A stretch of DNA of 17,873 bases from CAZTVF01 sp964616985 (GTDB lineage: Bacteria; Planctomycetota; Phycisphaerae; SM23-33), in contig CAZTVF010000109.1 in the NCBI GenBank assembly GCA_964616985.1, positions 1-17,873 on the forward strand, written 5' to 3'. Numbering within the stretch: position 1 is the first letter of the stretch; every line of letters starts with the position of its first letter. Positions 6,674-14,274 of the stretch are shown here, in pieces. Below the pieces are notes generated by a model that searched no databases, had not been told where the DNA came from, and was given only the letters and a program-made list of their open reading frames with translations. A program made the translations under genes and the position numbers.

Positions 6674-7981
6674 TCACAGCGGCTCGTCATCGACGAGCAT
6701 GAACTTGACCTCGGCCTCGGCGGCGATGTCCTGCCCGACGTACGCGCGGCAGCGGCAATGCCCGGTGCGCGAGCGGACGTGGATGGGCTCGGCCTCGAGG
6801 ATCAACTGGTCGCCCGGGCGGACCGGGCGGCGGAGCTTGACGCGGTCGAGGCTCAGCAGAACGGGGATCTTGCCCGTGTGCTCCAGGCGGCTGGAGAGCA
6901 TGATGCCCGACAACTGGGCCATGGCCTCGATGATCATGACGGCCGGCATGATGGGCTGGCCGGGGTAATGGCCCTGGAAATAAGGTTCGTTGATGGAGAC
7001 GTTCTTGACGCCGACGGCGCGACGGTCGCCATCGATCTCCAGCACGCGATCGACCATGAGGAAGGGGTATCGGTGCTTCATGATCCGCATGATCTTGCGG
7101 ATGTCCATGACGGGCTCGGCGTCTGAGGGCGTCTTGCCCGGGCCGGCGGCCATCTCCACCAGGCGGCGGACGAGGGTGTGGTTCAACTCGTGCCCGCTCT
7201 TGTAGGCGACGATGCGCCCGCGGAGGCGGCGCCCCAGCAGGGCCATGTCGCCGATCAGGTCGCACACCTTGTGGCGGACGTGCTCGTCGGGGAATCGCAG
7301 CTCGTTGTCCACCGGGCCGGTGGGCGACATGACGAGGATCTCGCGGAACGTCAGGTGCTTGCCGATGCCGCGGGCCTGCGATTCGCGGGCCTCCGCCTCC
7401 AGCAGGAACGTGCGGGCCGGGGCGATCTGGTGGACGAAGTCATCCTTGTCCAGGCGGTAGCCCAGCACCTGGCGGCCGATGCTGGGGGTGCGGGTGTCGT
7501 CGAGGTCGTATAGGATCTCCAGGCAGTCGCCGGGCCCCGGCAGGGCGGCCAGCATCGCCTCGCCCTCGGACACGGCCACGGGCTCGCGGATGATGTAGAC
7601 GTTCTGCTCGGCCTCCTGCTGCTTGACGCCGGCCTTGGTGATCATCTCGACGAAGGGCTGGGGCGAGCCGTCGGTGGACGGCGTCTCGTCGCCGGTGAGC
7701 TCGATGGTGAGGTTGTCGATGCCGCAGCCCCACACGGCCGCCAGCACGTGCTCGACCGTCTCCACCGCGACCGAGCCGTTGACCAGGCTGGTGCGGCGGG
7801 GGCGCTTGGTGACGTTGTTGATGCGGCAGGGGATGCGGACCGGCGTGGGCAGGTCGGTGCGGACGAACGCCAGGCCCGAATCGGCCGGCGCCGGCAGGAA
7901 CGTCAGCCGGCAGTCGCCGCCGCCAAACAGGCCCTTGCCTTCGATGCTGACAGGCTCATTGATTGTGTTTTGACGACTCAA
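6674..7981 (-). CDS. lpxC-fabZ: Bifunctional LpxC deacetylase / FabZ dehydratase fusion
   Basis: The 435-residue fusion joins two cytoplasmic enzymes. Residues 1-275 are LpxC, the zinc deacetylase that commits UDP-3-acyl-GlcNAc to lipid A. VETVEH gives E77 and the zinc ligand H78; DEHVRHKVCD gives H237 and D241; SGHELN gives H264, matching E. coli H79, H238, D242 and H265. Residues ~290-435 are FabZ, 3-hydroxyacyl-ACP dehydratase: HRYPFLMVDRV, then GHYPGQPIMPAV with catalytic H338 and E352, the usual 14-residue spacing. Both active sites look intact. The fusion is known in Bacteroidetes, Chlorobi and planctomycetes and links the shared hydroxyacyl-ACP pool to both pathways. The only usable start is TTG 7981, since a TAG lies three codons upstream and no in-frame ATG lies nearby. 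The start overlaps lpxD by 26 bases. Confidence 0.95.
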   Translation of the reverse strand: MSRQNTINEPVSIEGKGLFGGGDCRLTFLPAPADSGLAFVRTDLPTPVRIPCRINNVTKRPRRTSLVNGSVAVETVEHVLAAVWGCGIDNLTIELTGDETPSTDGSPQPFVEMITKAGVKQQEAEQNVYIIREPVAVSEGEAMLAALPGPGDCLEILYDLDDTRTPSIGRQVLGYRLDKDDFVHQIAPARTFLLEAEARESQARGIGKHLTFREILVMSPTGPVDNELRFPDEHVRHKVCDLIGDMALLGRRLRGRIVAYKSGHELNHTLVRRLVEMAAGPGKTPSDAEPVMDIRKIMRIMKHRYPFLMVDRVLEIDGDRRAVGVKNVSINEPYFQGHYPGQPIMPAVMIIEAMAQLSGIMLSSRLEHTGKIPVLLSLDRVKLRRPVRPGDQLILEAEPIHVRSRTGHCRCRAYVGQDIAAEAEVKFMLVDDEPL

Positions 7982-9002
7982 GTGCCGCTAGCCTCGCTTC
8001 CAGATCACGAATGCGTTTGAGAGCCTCAGGCAGCTTTGCGGTTGCCTGCAGGACGCGGAACATTTCCTTCGCCGGTGCGGCCGGGATGCCCGCGACGGAC
8101 TGGCCGTCGCTGACGTCGCCGGCGACGGCGGCGAAGGCGGAACACTTCACGCCGTTGCCAAGCTTGATATTGTCGCGGATGCCCGCGTTGCCCATGACGA
8201 TGCAGTAGTCGCCCAGCTTGGCGCTGCCGGCCACCCCGACCATCGAGGCCAGGATGCACCCGCGGCCGATCTGAACATTGTGGGCCACCTGCACGAGGTT
8301 GTCGATCTTGGTGCCTGCGCCGATCCGCGTCGAGCCGAATTTCGCCCGATCCACGCAGCTGCACGCGCCGATCTCGACATCCTCCTCAATCACCACGTTG
8401 CCGACGTGAGGGATCTTGTGATGCACGCCGCCCGAGGAGTAGTACCCGAAGCCGTCGTACCCGATGACCGTGTTGGCGCCGATCTGTACGCGATCGCCCA
8501 GCACGCAACCGTAACGGATCACCACGCCCGGGTCGAGCACCACGTCGCAGCCCAGCTCCGCGCCGGCCCCGATGTAGGCGCCCGCGCCGACTACGCAGCG
8601 GGGGCCGATCTTGGCGCCGTTGGACACCGTCACCCGCGGGCCGATGGCGGCATCGGGGGCGATGGTGGCGTCGGCGGCGACGATGGCCGTGGGATGAACG
8701 CCGGGGGCAGGCTGATCCTGCGGCACGGACAGGCGCCCCAGCAGCGTCGCCACCGCCACCTGCACGTCCGGCACACGGATCAGCGTCATGGCGGCCGAGG
8801 CGGGCAGTTTGCCCACGATGGCAGCGCCCGCCTTGCTGCTGGCCAGGCGGGTGGCCCACTTCTCATCGATGGCGAAGGTCAGCTCGGCCGCCCCGGCGGT
8901 GTCCAGCGGCGCGATGCCTTCCAGCGGCAGCGAGGCATTGCCCTCGACCGTTCCGCCGATCCACTCGGCCACCGTCTGCACTGTCATCGTGATCGGTTTC
9001 AT
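7956..9002 (-). CDS. lpxD: LpxD, UDP-3-O-acylglucosamine N-acyltransferase
   Basis: This 348-residue enzyme adds the second hydroxyacyl chain, on nitrogen, in lipid A synthesis (cytoplasmic, third committed step). Residues 1-100 form the LpxD uridine-binding domain. Residues 102-310 are hexapeptide repeats of the left-handed beta-helix, including GYDGFGY (181-187) and VQVAHNV, whose H241 corresponds to the catalytic E. coli His239. A C-terminal helix rich in Leu, Arg and Glu (RIRDLEARLAALESS) follows, as in the trimeric family. The start ATG 9002 lies 3 bases after the ompH stop, with a weak upstream AAG; ATG at codon 6 is an alternative. The end overlaps the TTG start of lpxC-fabZ by 26 bases, implying translational coupling. 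Confidence 0.95.
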   Translation of the reverse strand: MKPITMTVQTVAEWIGGTVEGNASLPLEGIAPLDTAGAAELTFAIDEKWATRLASSKAGAAIVGKLPASAAMTLIRVPDVQVAVATLLGRLSVPQDQPAPGVHPTAIVAADATIAPDAAIGPRVTVSNGAKIGPRCVVGAGAYIGAGAELGCDVVLDPGVVIRYGCVLGDRVQIGANTVIGYDGFGYYSSGGVHHKIPHVGNVVIEEDVEIGACSCVDRAKFGSTRIGAGTKIDNLVQVAHNVQIGRGCILASMVGVAGSAKLGDYCIVMGNAGIRDNIKLGNGVKCSAFAAVAGDVSDGQSVAGIPAAPAKEMFRVLQATAKLPEALKRIRDLEARLAALESSKHNQ

Positions 9003-9005
9003 GAC

Positions 9006-9614
9006 TTACTTGGGGGCGACCTTGTAGTCGTCGTTGATCCGCTTGAGGACGGCCTCGGTGATGTCGCAGCCGGCCTCGGCGTACAGGACCTTGCGGCTTT
9101 CCATGACCTGGCTGAACTCGCCGAAATCGCGGGTTTCGCGGAGGCGGTGCTCGGCGAACAGGACCACCTGGATGCCCTGTTCCTTGGCCACCGCGGCGAT
9201 GGTGTTGCGGATGTCATCGTACAGCATGCGGCTGTAGCGGTGATGCTCGCGGAGCAGCAGGGCCGACTCGAACTTCTTCCACACTTCGCGGTCGAAGACC
9301 TGGCGCTGCAGTTCGGAGAATCGCTTCTCGTACTCAGCGCTGCCGGACTTGAGGTCCTTCAGTTCCGCCTGGATGGCATCGGTCTTGGCGATGCGGTCCT
9401 TTTCTTCGTTGTCGAGCTTCAAGCGGCGGTCGTTGAGGGAGTTGTAGAGATCTTTCGCCTTCTGGTAGTTCTCCAGAAGGTCGGTGATGTCACAGACGGC
9501 GACGGGGCCGGCAGCCTTCTTGGCCGCGGGCTGGGCGGCCAGGTCGCCGATGGTCAACCCGGCGACCAGGGCAGCGCCGGCCAGGAGCAGGACTAAGCGG
9601 GATGCCTTCATCAT
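9006..9614 (-). CDS. skp: OmpH/Skp-family periplasmic chaperone
   Basis: This 202-residue protein begins with a signal peptide (residues 2-27: basic MKASR, hydrophobic core, AxA-like site near LAAQ). Next come a short beta strand (VAVCDI) and a long charged coiled-coil hairpin (about 45-150, with DRRLKLDNEEKDRIAK and ELQRQVFDREVWKKFE), then a closing strand (IQVVLFAEH). This is the Skp/OmpH layout, in which trimers hold unfolded outer-membrane proteins in the periplasm for BamA. It sits directly after bamA (99-base gap) and 3 bases before lpxD, the conserved order in many Gram-negatives. Two adjacent ATG codons (9614, 9611) follow GAGGTGA; spacing slightly favours 9611. Sequence similarity is structural rather than strong, so orthology is likely but not proven. 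Confidence 0.85.
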   Translation of the reverse strand: MMKASRLVLLLAGAALVAGLTIGDLAAQPAAKKAAGPVAVCDITDLLENYQKAKDLYNSLNDRRLKLDNEEKDRIAKTDAIQAELKDLKSGSAEYEKRFSELQRQVFDREVWKKFESALLLREHHRYSRMLYDDIRNTIAAVAKEQGIQVVLFAEHRLRETRDFGEFSQVMESRKVLYAEAGCDITEAVLKRINDDYKVAPK

Positions 9615-9713
9615 TCACCTCGTGCACGTTGATGTCTCAAGCCGCTCGGCCGCGCGCAATGCGCAGCGCAAGCGCCGGCCTTGCCGGGCGAGGGGAAGAG
9701 TAACACGTCGGCG

Positions 9714-12047
9714 TCAGAAAGTCCAGCCGAAGGTGAAGCTCAGGATCTGCGTGTCGTCCTGGTCGTCCTTGGCGATGGGGAAGCCGAAATCCAGGCTCAT
9801 CGGCACGGGCCCGAAGAACGGCAGCACCCAGCGGATGCCGAAGCCGGTCGACACGCGATACGTCGTCAGGCCGAACTCTTCCTCCACCGTGCCGCTGTCG
9901 AGGAACACCACGCCGCGGATGTATTCCATGATCAGCGGGAAGGTGTACTCGCTGCCGGCGAAGAACATGAAGTCGCCGCCGATCTGGTCGTCGGTGCCCT
10001 TGCTGCGCGGGCTGATGCCGCGGTACTTGAACCCGCGGAGGGAGCCCGTACCGCCGCCGTAGAACTTCTCGAACACCGGCGCGTCGCCGACGATCTCGCC
10101 GGCCGACGTGCGGAAGCTCAGGATGTGCTTGCGGTCCAGGGCGTCGTTGTACAGGGTGAAGTACCGGTGGTAGTCGCCGATGATCTTGCCGAACGTCCAG
10201 TCGCCGGTGACCTGCTCATAGCTCACGCGGAGGCTGTCGCCGGTGGAGGGCATCCAGCGGCTGTCGGTGCGGTTGCGGGCCAGCGTGCCCTTGATGCCCA
10301 GGATCGTGTTCATGCCCTCGCACTCGCGAACTTCCGGCGGGGAGGTGGCGTCCAGGTCGGTGATGTCCACGCCCTCCAGGCGGGTGGCGATCTCGCCGTA
10401 CCAGCGGTTCTTGAACGTGTGGCCGATGCTCACCACCGGGCCGAAGCGGGTCTCTTCATACTTCTCGCGCATGCGGTTGAACAGGAACCCGCGAACGCCC
10501 AGCGAGTAGGGCTGGTCCATCAGGTAGGGCTCGGTGAAGTCCACCGAGAAACGCATGACCTCCAGGCCGGGCTCAGCCGTGATGCGGATAGTCTGCCCCG
10601 CGCCCTTCCAGGCCTCGCCGTGGGTGACGGCGGTCTTGTTGGCCGGCCAGCCGGCGATGTCGAAGTTGCGCTGCGCGAAGCTGATGTTGCCCAGCAGGCC
10701 GTCGCGGCTGGACACGCCCACGCCCACCGTGAAGTCGGCCGTCTTGCCTTCCTTCACGTGCACCAGGGCATCGCGGCTGCCTTCTTCCTTGCCCGTCGGG
10801 GTGATGGTCACCTCCTCGAACAGGCGGGATTCGGTCAGCTGCTTTTTGGATTCCTCGACGGCGACGGTGTTGTACAACTGCTCGGGGTAGAATCGCAGCT
10901 CGCGGCGGATGACGTTGCTCTTGGTGATGTTGTTGCCGCGGATGATCACCTGGCCCACGCGATACTGGTCGCTCTCGCGGACGGTGAAGACCAGGTTCAG
11001 CAGGGCAGGCTTGGCGCCCAGGCCCGCGGCCCAATCCGGCGCCGGCGCCTGCGGGTCCAGGAAGCGCTTCTTGACGCTGATGTTCGCCTCGATGTAGCCC
11101 AGTTCGCCGTAGGTGTCCTCGAGGGCCTTGTTATCGCGGCGCAGGCTCAGGGCGGTGTAGAACTCGCCCTGCTTGAGCTTGATCCGCTTGGCCAGCTCCT
11201 CGGAGCTGAAGATCTTGTTGCCCTCGAAGGTGACCAGGTTCACGCGGTAGCGCTGGTTTTCGCGGATGACGAAGGTCAGGCGCACATCCTTCTTGTCGTT
11301 GGAGAATTCCAGCCGGCGATCCACCTCCGCGTCCAGATAGCCGTCGGCGACATAGAGGTTGCGGATCATCGTGATGTCGCGTTCGACCTGGTCCATGTCC
11401 AGGTAGCCGTTGACGAACGGCCAGAACCGGGCCGACGTCGAGACCTCCCACCGGAGCTTGAGCGTGGAGAAGTACGTGTTGCCCTCATAGTACACCTTGC
11501 GGATCTTGACCTGCGGGCCCTCGACGATGGTGAAGACCAGCTGCTGGGTCTCGAAGGCGGACCAGTCGACCGTGACCTCGGCGAAGAAATAGCCCTGGCC
11601 GCGGTACTTGTTGAGGATGGTCTGGCGTGCGGACTCTGCCGTGTAACGACTGAGCGGGCCGCCAACGCCGAAGCCGATCTCCTTGATCAGGTCGGCCTCG
11701 CTGATGACCTTGTTGCCGATGAACTGCAGCTTGGCGATCGCCGGGCGCTCGACGACGACGAAGGTCAGGATGATGCCTTCCTCGGTCTGCGTTTTCTCGG
11801 CGTTGACGGTGCTGAACTTGCCCGTGTCGAGCAGGCGCTGCTCGTCGGCGCGCACGATCGCCTCGTCATACGTATACCCCGGCCGCGTCTTGACGCTGGA
11901 CAGGATGGCGTTGGCGCTCATGCGGTTGTTGCCGCGGACCTTGAGTTCCACGACCACGCTGGGGCCGACATTGCCCACCTGGGCGTGCAGTGGAAGGCTG
12001 GTCAGCAGCAAGACGGCGGCGAGGATGATTGACTTGTATCCGTTCAC
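9714..12047 (-). CDS. bamA: BamA, outer-membrane protein assembly factor
   Basis: This 777-residue Omp85-family protein is the core of the complex that folds beta-barrels into the outer membrane. A signal peptide (SIILAAVLLLTSLPLHA) is followed by five periplasmic POTRA-like units to about residue 420, seen as repeated 'V..GN..' openings such as LQFIGNKVIS, VYYEGNTYFS, VTFEGNKIFS and VIIRGNNITK. The barrel includes the loop-6 motif GSLRGF (about 668-673, the conserved R-G-F) and ends in SFTFGWTF, with the terminal Phe expected of an outer-membrane protein. Start GTG 12047 is chosen because GGGAG lies 5 bases upstream; an upstream GTG at 12089 has no ribosome-binding site. It is first in the cluster, with a promoter candidate at 12130-12158, so envelope folding and lipid A genes would be co-transcribed. 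Confidence 0.95.
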   Translation of the reverse strand: MNGYKSIILAAVLLLTSLPLHAQVGNVGPSVVVELKVRGNNRMSANAILSSVKTRPGYTYDEAIVRADEQRLLDTGKFSTVNAEKTQTEEGIILTFVVVERPAIAKLQFIGNKVISEADLIKEIGFGVGGPLSRYTAESARQTILNKYRGQGYFFAEVTVDWSAFETQQLVFTIVEGPQVKIRKVYYEGNTYFSTLKLRWEVSTSARFWPFVNGYLDMDQVERDITMIRNLYVADGYLDAEVDRRLEFSNDKKDVRLTFVIRENQRYRVNLVTFEGNKIFSSEELAKRIKLKQGEFYTALSLRRDNKALEDTYGELGYIEANISVKKRFLDPQAPAPDWAAGLGAKPALLNLVFTVRESDQYRVGQVIIRGNNITKSNVIRRELRFYPEQLYNTVAVEESKKQLTESRLFEEVTITPTGKEEGSRDALVHVKEGKTADFTVGVGVSSRDGLLGNISFAQRNFDIAGWPANKTAVTHGEAWKGAGQTIRITAEPGLEVMRFSVDFTEPYLMDQPYSLGVRGFLFNRMREKYEETRFGPVVSIGHTFKNRWYGEIATRLEGVDITDLDATSPPEVRECEGMNTILGIKGTLARNRTDSRWMPSTGDSLRVSYEQVTGDWTFGKIIGDYHRYFTLYNDALDRKHILSFRTSAGEIVGDAPVFEKFYGGGTGSLRGFKYRGISPRSKGTDDQIGGDFMFFAGSEYTFPLIMEYIRGVVFLDSGTVEEEFGLTTYRVSTGFGIRWVLPFFGPVPMSLDFGFPIAKDDQDDTQILSFTFGWTF

Positions 12048-12129
12048 GATGACTCCCGGGGCGGCGGCCTTGCCGCCCACGATTTCCACCGGCTGTGCGC
12101 GCGCCGGTTCCCATTGTGTATCGGACAGA

Positions 12130-12158
12130 AAGGTAATCGGCGCTTAGAGTAATGTCAA
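12130..12158 (-). promoter_or_regulatory. Sigma-70-type promoter of the bamA-lpx cluster
   Basis: On the minus strand a perfect TTGACA (12158-12153) is followed by a 17-base spacer and TACCTT (12135-12130), which matches the TATAAT consensus at 3 of 6 positions. Transcription would start near 12123 and leave a leader of about 75 bases before GTG 12047. The -10 is weak. Confidence 0.5.
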
Positions 12159-12201
12159 TCAAGAACGGAGCGAACGCGAGGCGGGGGGATTGTTCGACTC
12201 G

Positions 12202-12347
12202 TAGTCCTTCACGCTTGATTCTGGGAGTAAGGCCTTGGCGGCGGCTTGCCGTTCGGCGCTGTCAGATGTGGGTGACGCCCTGGGCTTCTACAGCGCTGAC
12301 GGCAAGCCGCTGCCAGACGCACTCACATATTCGACTGTGATGAACTA
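12202..12347 (-). repeat. Palindromic repeat element, copy A (upstream of bamA)
   Basis: About 146 bases align with 13407-13554 over nearly their full length; I estimate roughly three quarters of positions identical by eye. The core is a large hairpin: 12241-12262 pairs with 12290-12310, both arms sharing GCGGCTTGCCGT and GCGCTGT with a small bulge and a 27-base loop. The ends, TAGTCCTTCACG and TGTGATGAACTA, are also imperfect inverted repeats. No intact coding frame is shared. This fits a MITE-like or REP-like non-autonomous element. It lies about 150 bases before bamA, beyond the promoter candidate. Confidence 0.75.
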
Positions 12348-12396
12348 CTAGTGCCCTCTCGCACCTCAACTGATGGGTGCCATGCCGAAGCGTACT

Positions 12397-12446
12397 CGCG
12401 CCGGCATGCTCGGGCTGGCATGCCGGCGCGTTGCCGTCATGACGGC
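12397..12446. repeat. Two perfect palindromes downstream of the rhodanese gene
   Basis: CGCGCCGGCATGC (12397-12409) pairs with GCATGCCGGCGCG (12418-12430), giving 13 pairs around an 8-base loop. A perfect 14-base palindrome, GCCGTCATGACGGC, follows at 12433-12446. They lie 20-70 bases beyond the rhodanese stop on the minus strand and may help end its transcript, but no T-run follows. The rest of the 12348-12465 gap shows nothing else. Confidence 0.65.
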
Positions 12447-12465
12447 TGCGGGATCATCGAGACCA

Positions 12466-13380
12466 CTACGGTTTGTAGCCCGTGGTCACGGGCAGATCCT
12501 TCTGCGAACTCCATTCGATGTACGAGCCATCGTACAGCCGCACGTCGTAGCGGAGGTACTTCAGCACGAAATAAGCGAGCGATGCCTGCCCGCCGGTGCG
12601 GCAGTAGGCAATGACCAGCGTGCCGGGGCGGATTCCCGCCTGGGCGTACAGAGAGCGCAGTTCCAGTTCGGAGCGGAACGTGGGGATGTCGTCGTTGACA
12701 TTCCGCGAGGAGGGAACGCTCACCGCGCCGGGGATGTGCCCGCCCCGCGCGATGTCCTTGCCGGGCGTCTGGCCGCTGTACTCCGCCTCGGGCCGGGCGT
12801 CCACCAGCACCAGCGGCGGCGGCACGATGTTGTTGCGGGCCCAGACCGCATCCTTCATCGCCGTCAGCGACACGAGGATCTGCGGTTGCAGATGCGGCGT
12901 GAAGTTCGCGGGCTTGGCGCTGGGCAGCTCGGCCGTGAGCGGCCTGCCCTCCGCCTGCCACTTCTTGAGCTGCCCGTCCAGCAGCGAGCAGCGGTCGCCC
13001 AGGCCGAGGTAGTCGAACGCCACGTAGGCCCTCGCCGCCAAGACCCCGCCTTCCTCGTCGTACAGCACGATGCGATCGTTGGCCGAGATCCCCAGGCGGG
13101 TCATCAGCGTCAGGAGGTCTTCCAGCGGGGGAAGCTCGCCGGCCAGGCCGTCGCGGTCGGCGGCCACTTCGCCCGACGCGATGAACCGCGCGTTCGTGAT
13201 ATGCTTGCTCCTATATATGTCGCGGTTCTGGGCCACGTGGCAGATGACGACGTCCGACTGTCCCGTACGGGTCGAAAGCCACTGCGTGGACACCACCATG
13301 CCCGAACGAACGCCTGTGTTGCCCGTGTCGCACCCGGCCAGCAGCGCCGCCGTCAGAACCGCGCAGATAAAGCGAAGCAT
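12466..13380 (-). CDS. Secreted two-domain rhodanese lipoprotein (thiosulfate sulfurtransferase)
   Basis: This 304-residue protein has two rhodanese domains in tandem. Its family moves a sulfane sulfur from thiosulfate or mercaptopyruvate to an acceptor through a catalytic cysteine. The N-terminus MLRFICAVLTAALLAGC carries a lipobox (LLAGC), predicting lipid attachment at C17 outside the cytoplasm. The first domain (~28-150) has LYDEEGGVLAARAY and no catalytic cysteine, as is usual for the structural domain. The second (~165-300) has CRTGGQAS with C260 as the active cysteine, followed by RLYDGSYIEW, typical of the SseA/TST group. Start ATG 13380 has AAGGAG 7 bases upstream. It is monocistronic by appearance. 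A palindromic repeat begins 26 bases upstream and would include any promoter; TATAGA on the minus strand at the repeat edge (about 13407-13402) is a possible -10. Confidence 0.9.
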   Translation of the reverse strand: MLRFICAVLTAALLAGCDTGNTGVRSGMVVSTQWLSTRTGQSDVVICHVAQNRDIYRSKHITNARFIASGEVAADRDGLAGELPPLEDLLTLMTRLGISANDRIVLYDEEGGVLAARAYVAFDYLGLGDRCSLLDGQLKKWQAEGRPLTAELPSAKPANFTPHLQPQILVSLTAMKDAVWARNNIVPPPLVLVDARPEAEYSGQTPGKDIARGGHIPGAVSVPSSRNVNDDIPTFRSELELRSLYAQAGIRPGTLVIAYCRTGGQASLAYFVLKYLRYDVRLYDGSYIEWSSQKDLPVTTGYKP

Positions 13381-13406
13381 AGGGTGACTCCTTCGCGATC
13401 ATTCTA

Positions 13407-13554
13407 TAGTCCTTCACGGCTGGAATCCGGGAATAAGGCTTTGACGGCGGCTTGCCGTTCGTCGCTGTCCGATCTGGTGATGCCCTGGGGCTTGTGCAGC
13501 GCCGAACGGGTAGCCGCCGCCGAATGCATTCACATCTTCCATCGTGATGAACCA
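13407..13554 (-). repeat. Palindromic repeat element, copy B (upstream of the rhodanese gene)
   Basis: About 148 bases are related to 12202-12347 in the same orientation. The hairpin core pairs 13446-13467 with 13497-13518, GGCGGCTTGCCGTTCGTCGCTG against an imperfect complement. The ends TAGTCCTTCACG and CGTGATGAACCA are again near-inverted repeats. Compensating differences between copies A and B keep the stem. The element begins 26 bases before the rhodanese start codon. Confidence 0.75.
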
Positions 13555-14274
13555 CGAGTCCCTGGCACCGCGGCAAAGCGCCAAGGGAAAACTTTAATGT
13601 TTTTGCGGCCAGCCCTTCGGTTTTGGCCTTCTGTTTGGCCCCCGTGACGCCCAAAAGCCATAGGCGTTGTGGGGGCGCCGCCTGCGGCACACAAGGGCTC
13701 GGGATGCAGAAAAACGGCCCAAAAGAGGCTCTTTTTCTTAGGGTTTCGTATAGTCACACGTGTATATTCTCTGGCAGGCGCGGTCGGTTCCTGAACCAGA
13801 AAGGGAACCATGAGACACTTCAGGCTCAGCTCGTTCAAAGTGCGAAAACCAGGTGCGGTCCAGGACCATTGTTTTCGCGCGGCACAGGGTGATCTTCATG
13901 TCCCGCATTTGTGGGTCACCCCCGGTCTTTGGCTGGCGTCGGAGGACAGCCAGCACGAAAGTCAGCATCCGATTCACGGGCCCGTGACGGGCCAGCAGGC
14001 GCTGAGCGTTTGACGGATGGTCATGGATGGCTTTGAGGAGGAATGGATTCCCGCCGCTCAACAGCTCTACTCGTTACTCCGCTTGAAGCGGTTCGCGTTG
14101 CGCGCGGATTTGGGACGGGGTCGGGTTAGGTCGCGGCGGACGAGTAGCACGCCCAGTGGCCAGGCCGTTGGGCGCTACTTGCCGCCGCGCCGTTTGCCGC
14201 TTGGGGGCGCAGCAGGGGATGTGGGCTCTCCGGTTTCCGCACGCACTTCCCTCGGATCCCCGATGCCACTTTTC
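13555..14274. other. Long gap with no supported gene
   Basis: About 720 bases lie between the repeat and the phosphorylase gene. The longest clean frame, minus strand 14061-13738 (107 residues), has no ribosome-binding site, no recognisable family and no support from composition. A plus-strand frame from 13810 (67 residues) follows AAAGGGAACC but also matches nothing I know. Small inverted repeats occur: GGTTCC (13786-13791) with GGAACC (13804-13809), and the palindrome CACGGGCCCGTG (13975-13986). Purine- and pyrimidine-rich runs near 13600-13740 suggest decayed or regulatory DNA. Confidence 0.4.

Noticed and set aside
3568..6702. Long plus-strand open frames opposite the dehydrogenase and lpxA genes
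   Set aside because: They are antisense shadows of GC-rich genes: translations are Gly/Ala/Val/Asp/His-rich with no family motif, and the minus-strand proteins are clear family members.
9681..12032. 783-residue plus-strand open frame opposite bamA
   Set aside because: It is an antisense shadow; the minus strand encodes a full-length BamA with signal peptide, RGF loop and terminal Phe.
13738..14061. 107-residue minus-strand open frame in the long gap
   Set aside because: No ribosome-binding site, no recognised domain and no coupling to neighbours; it could be decayed sequence.
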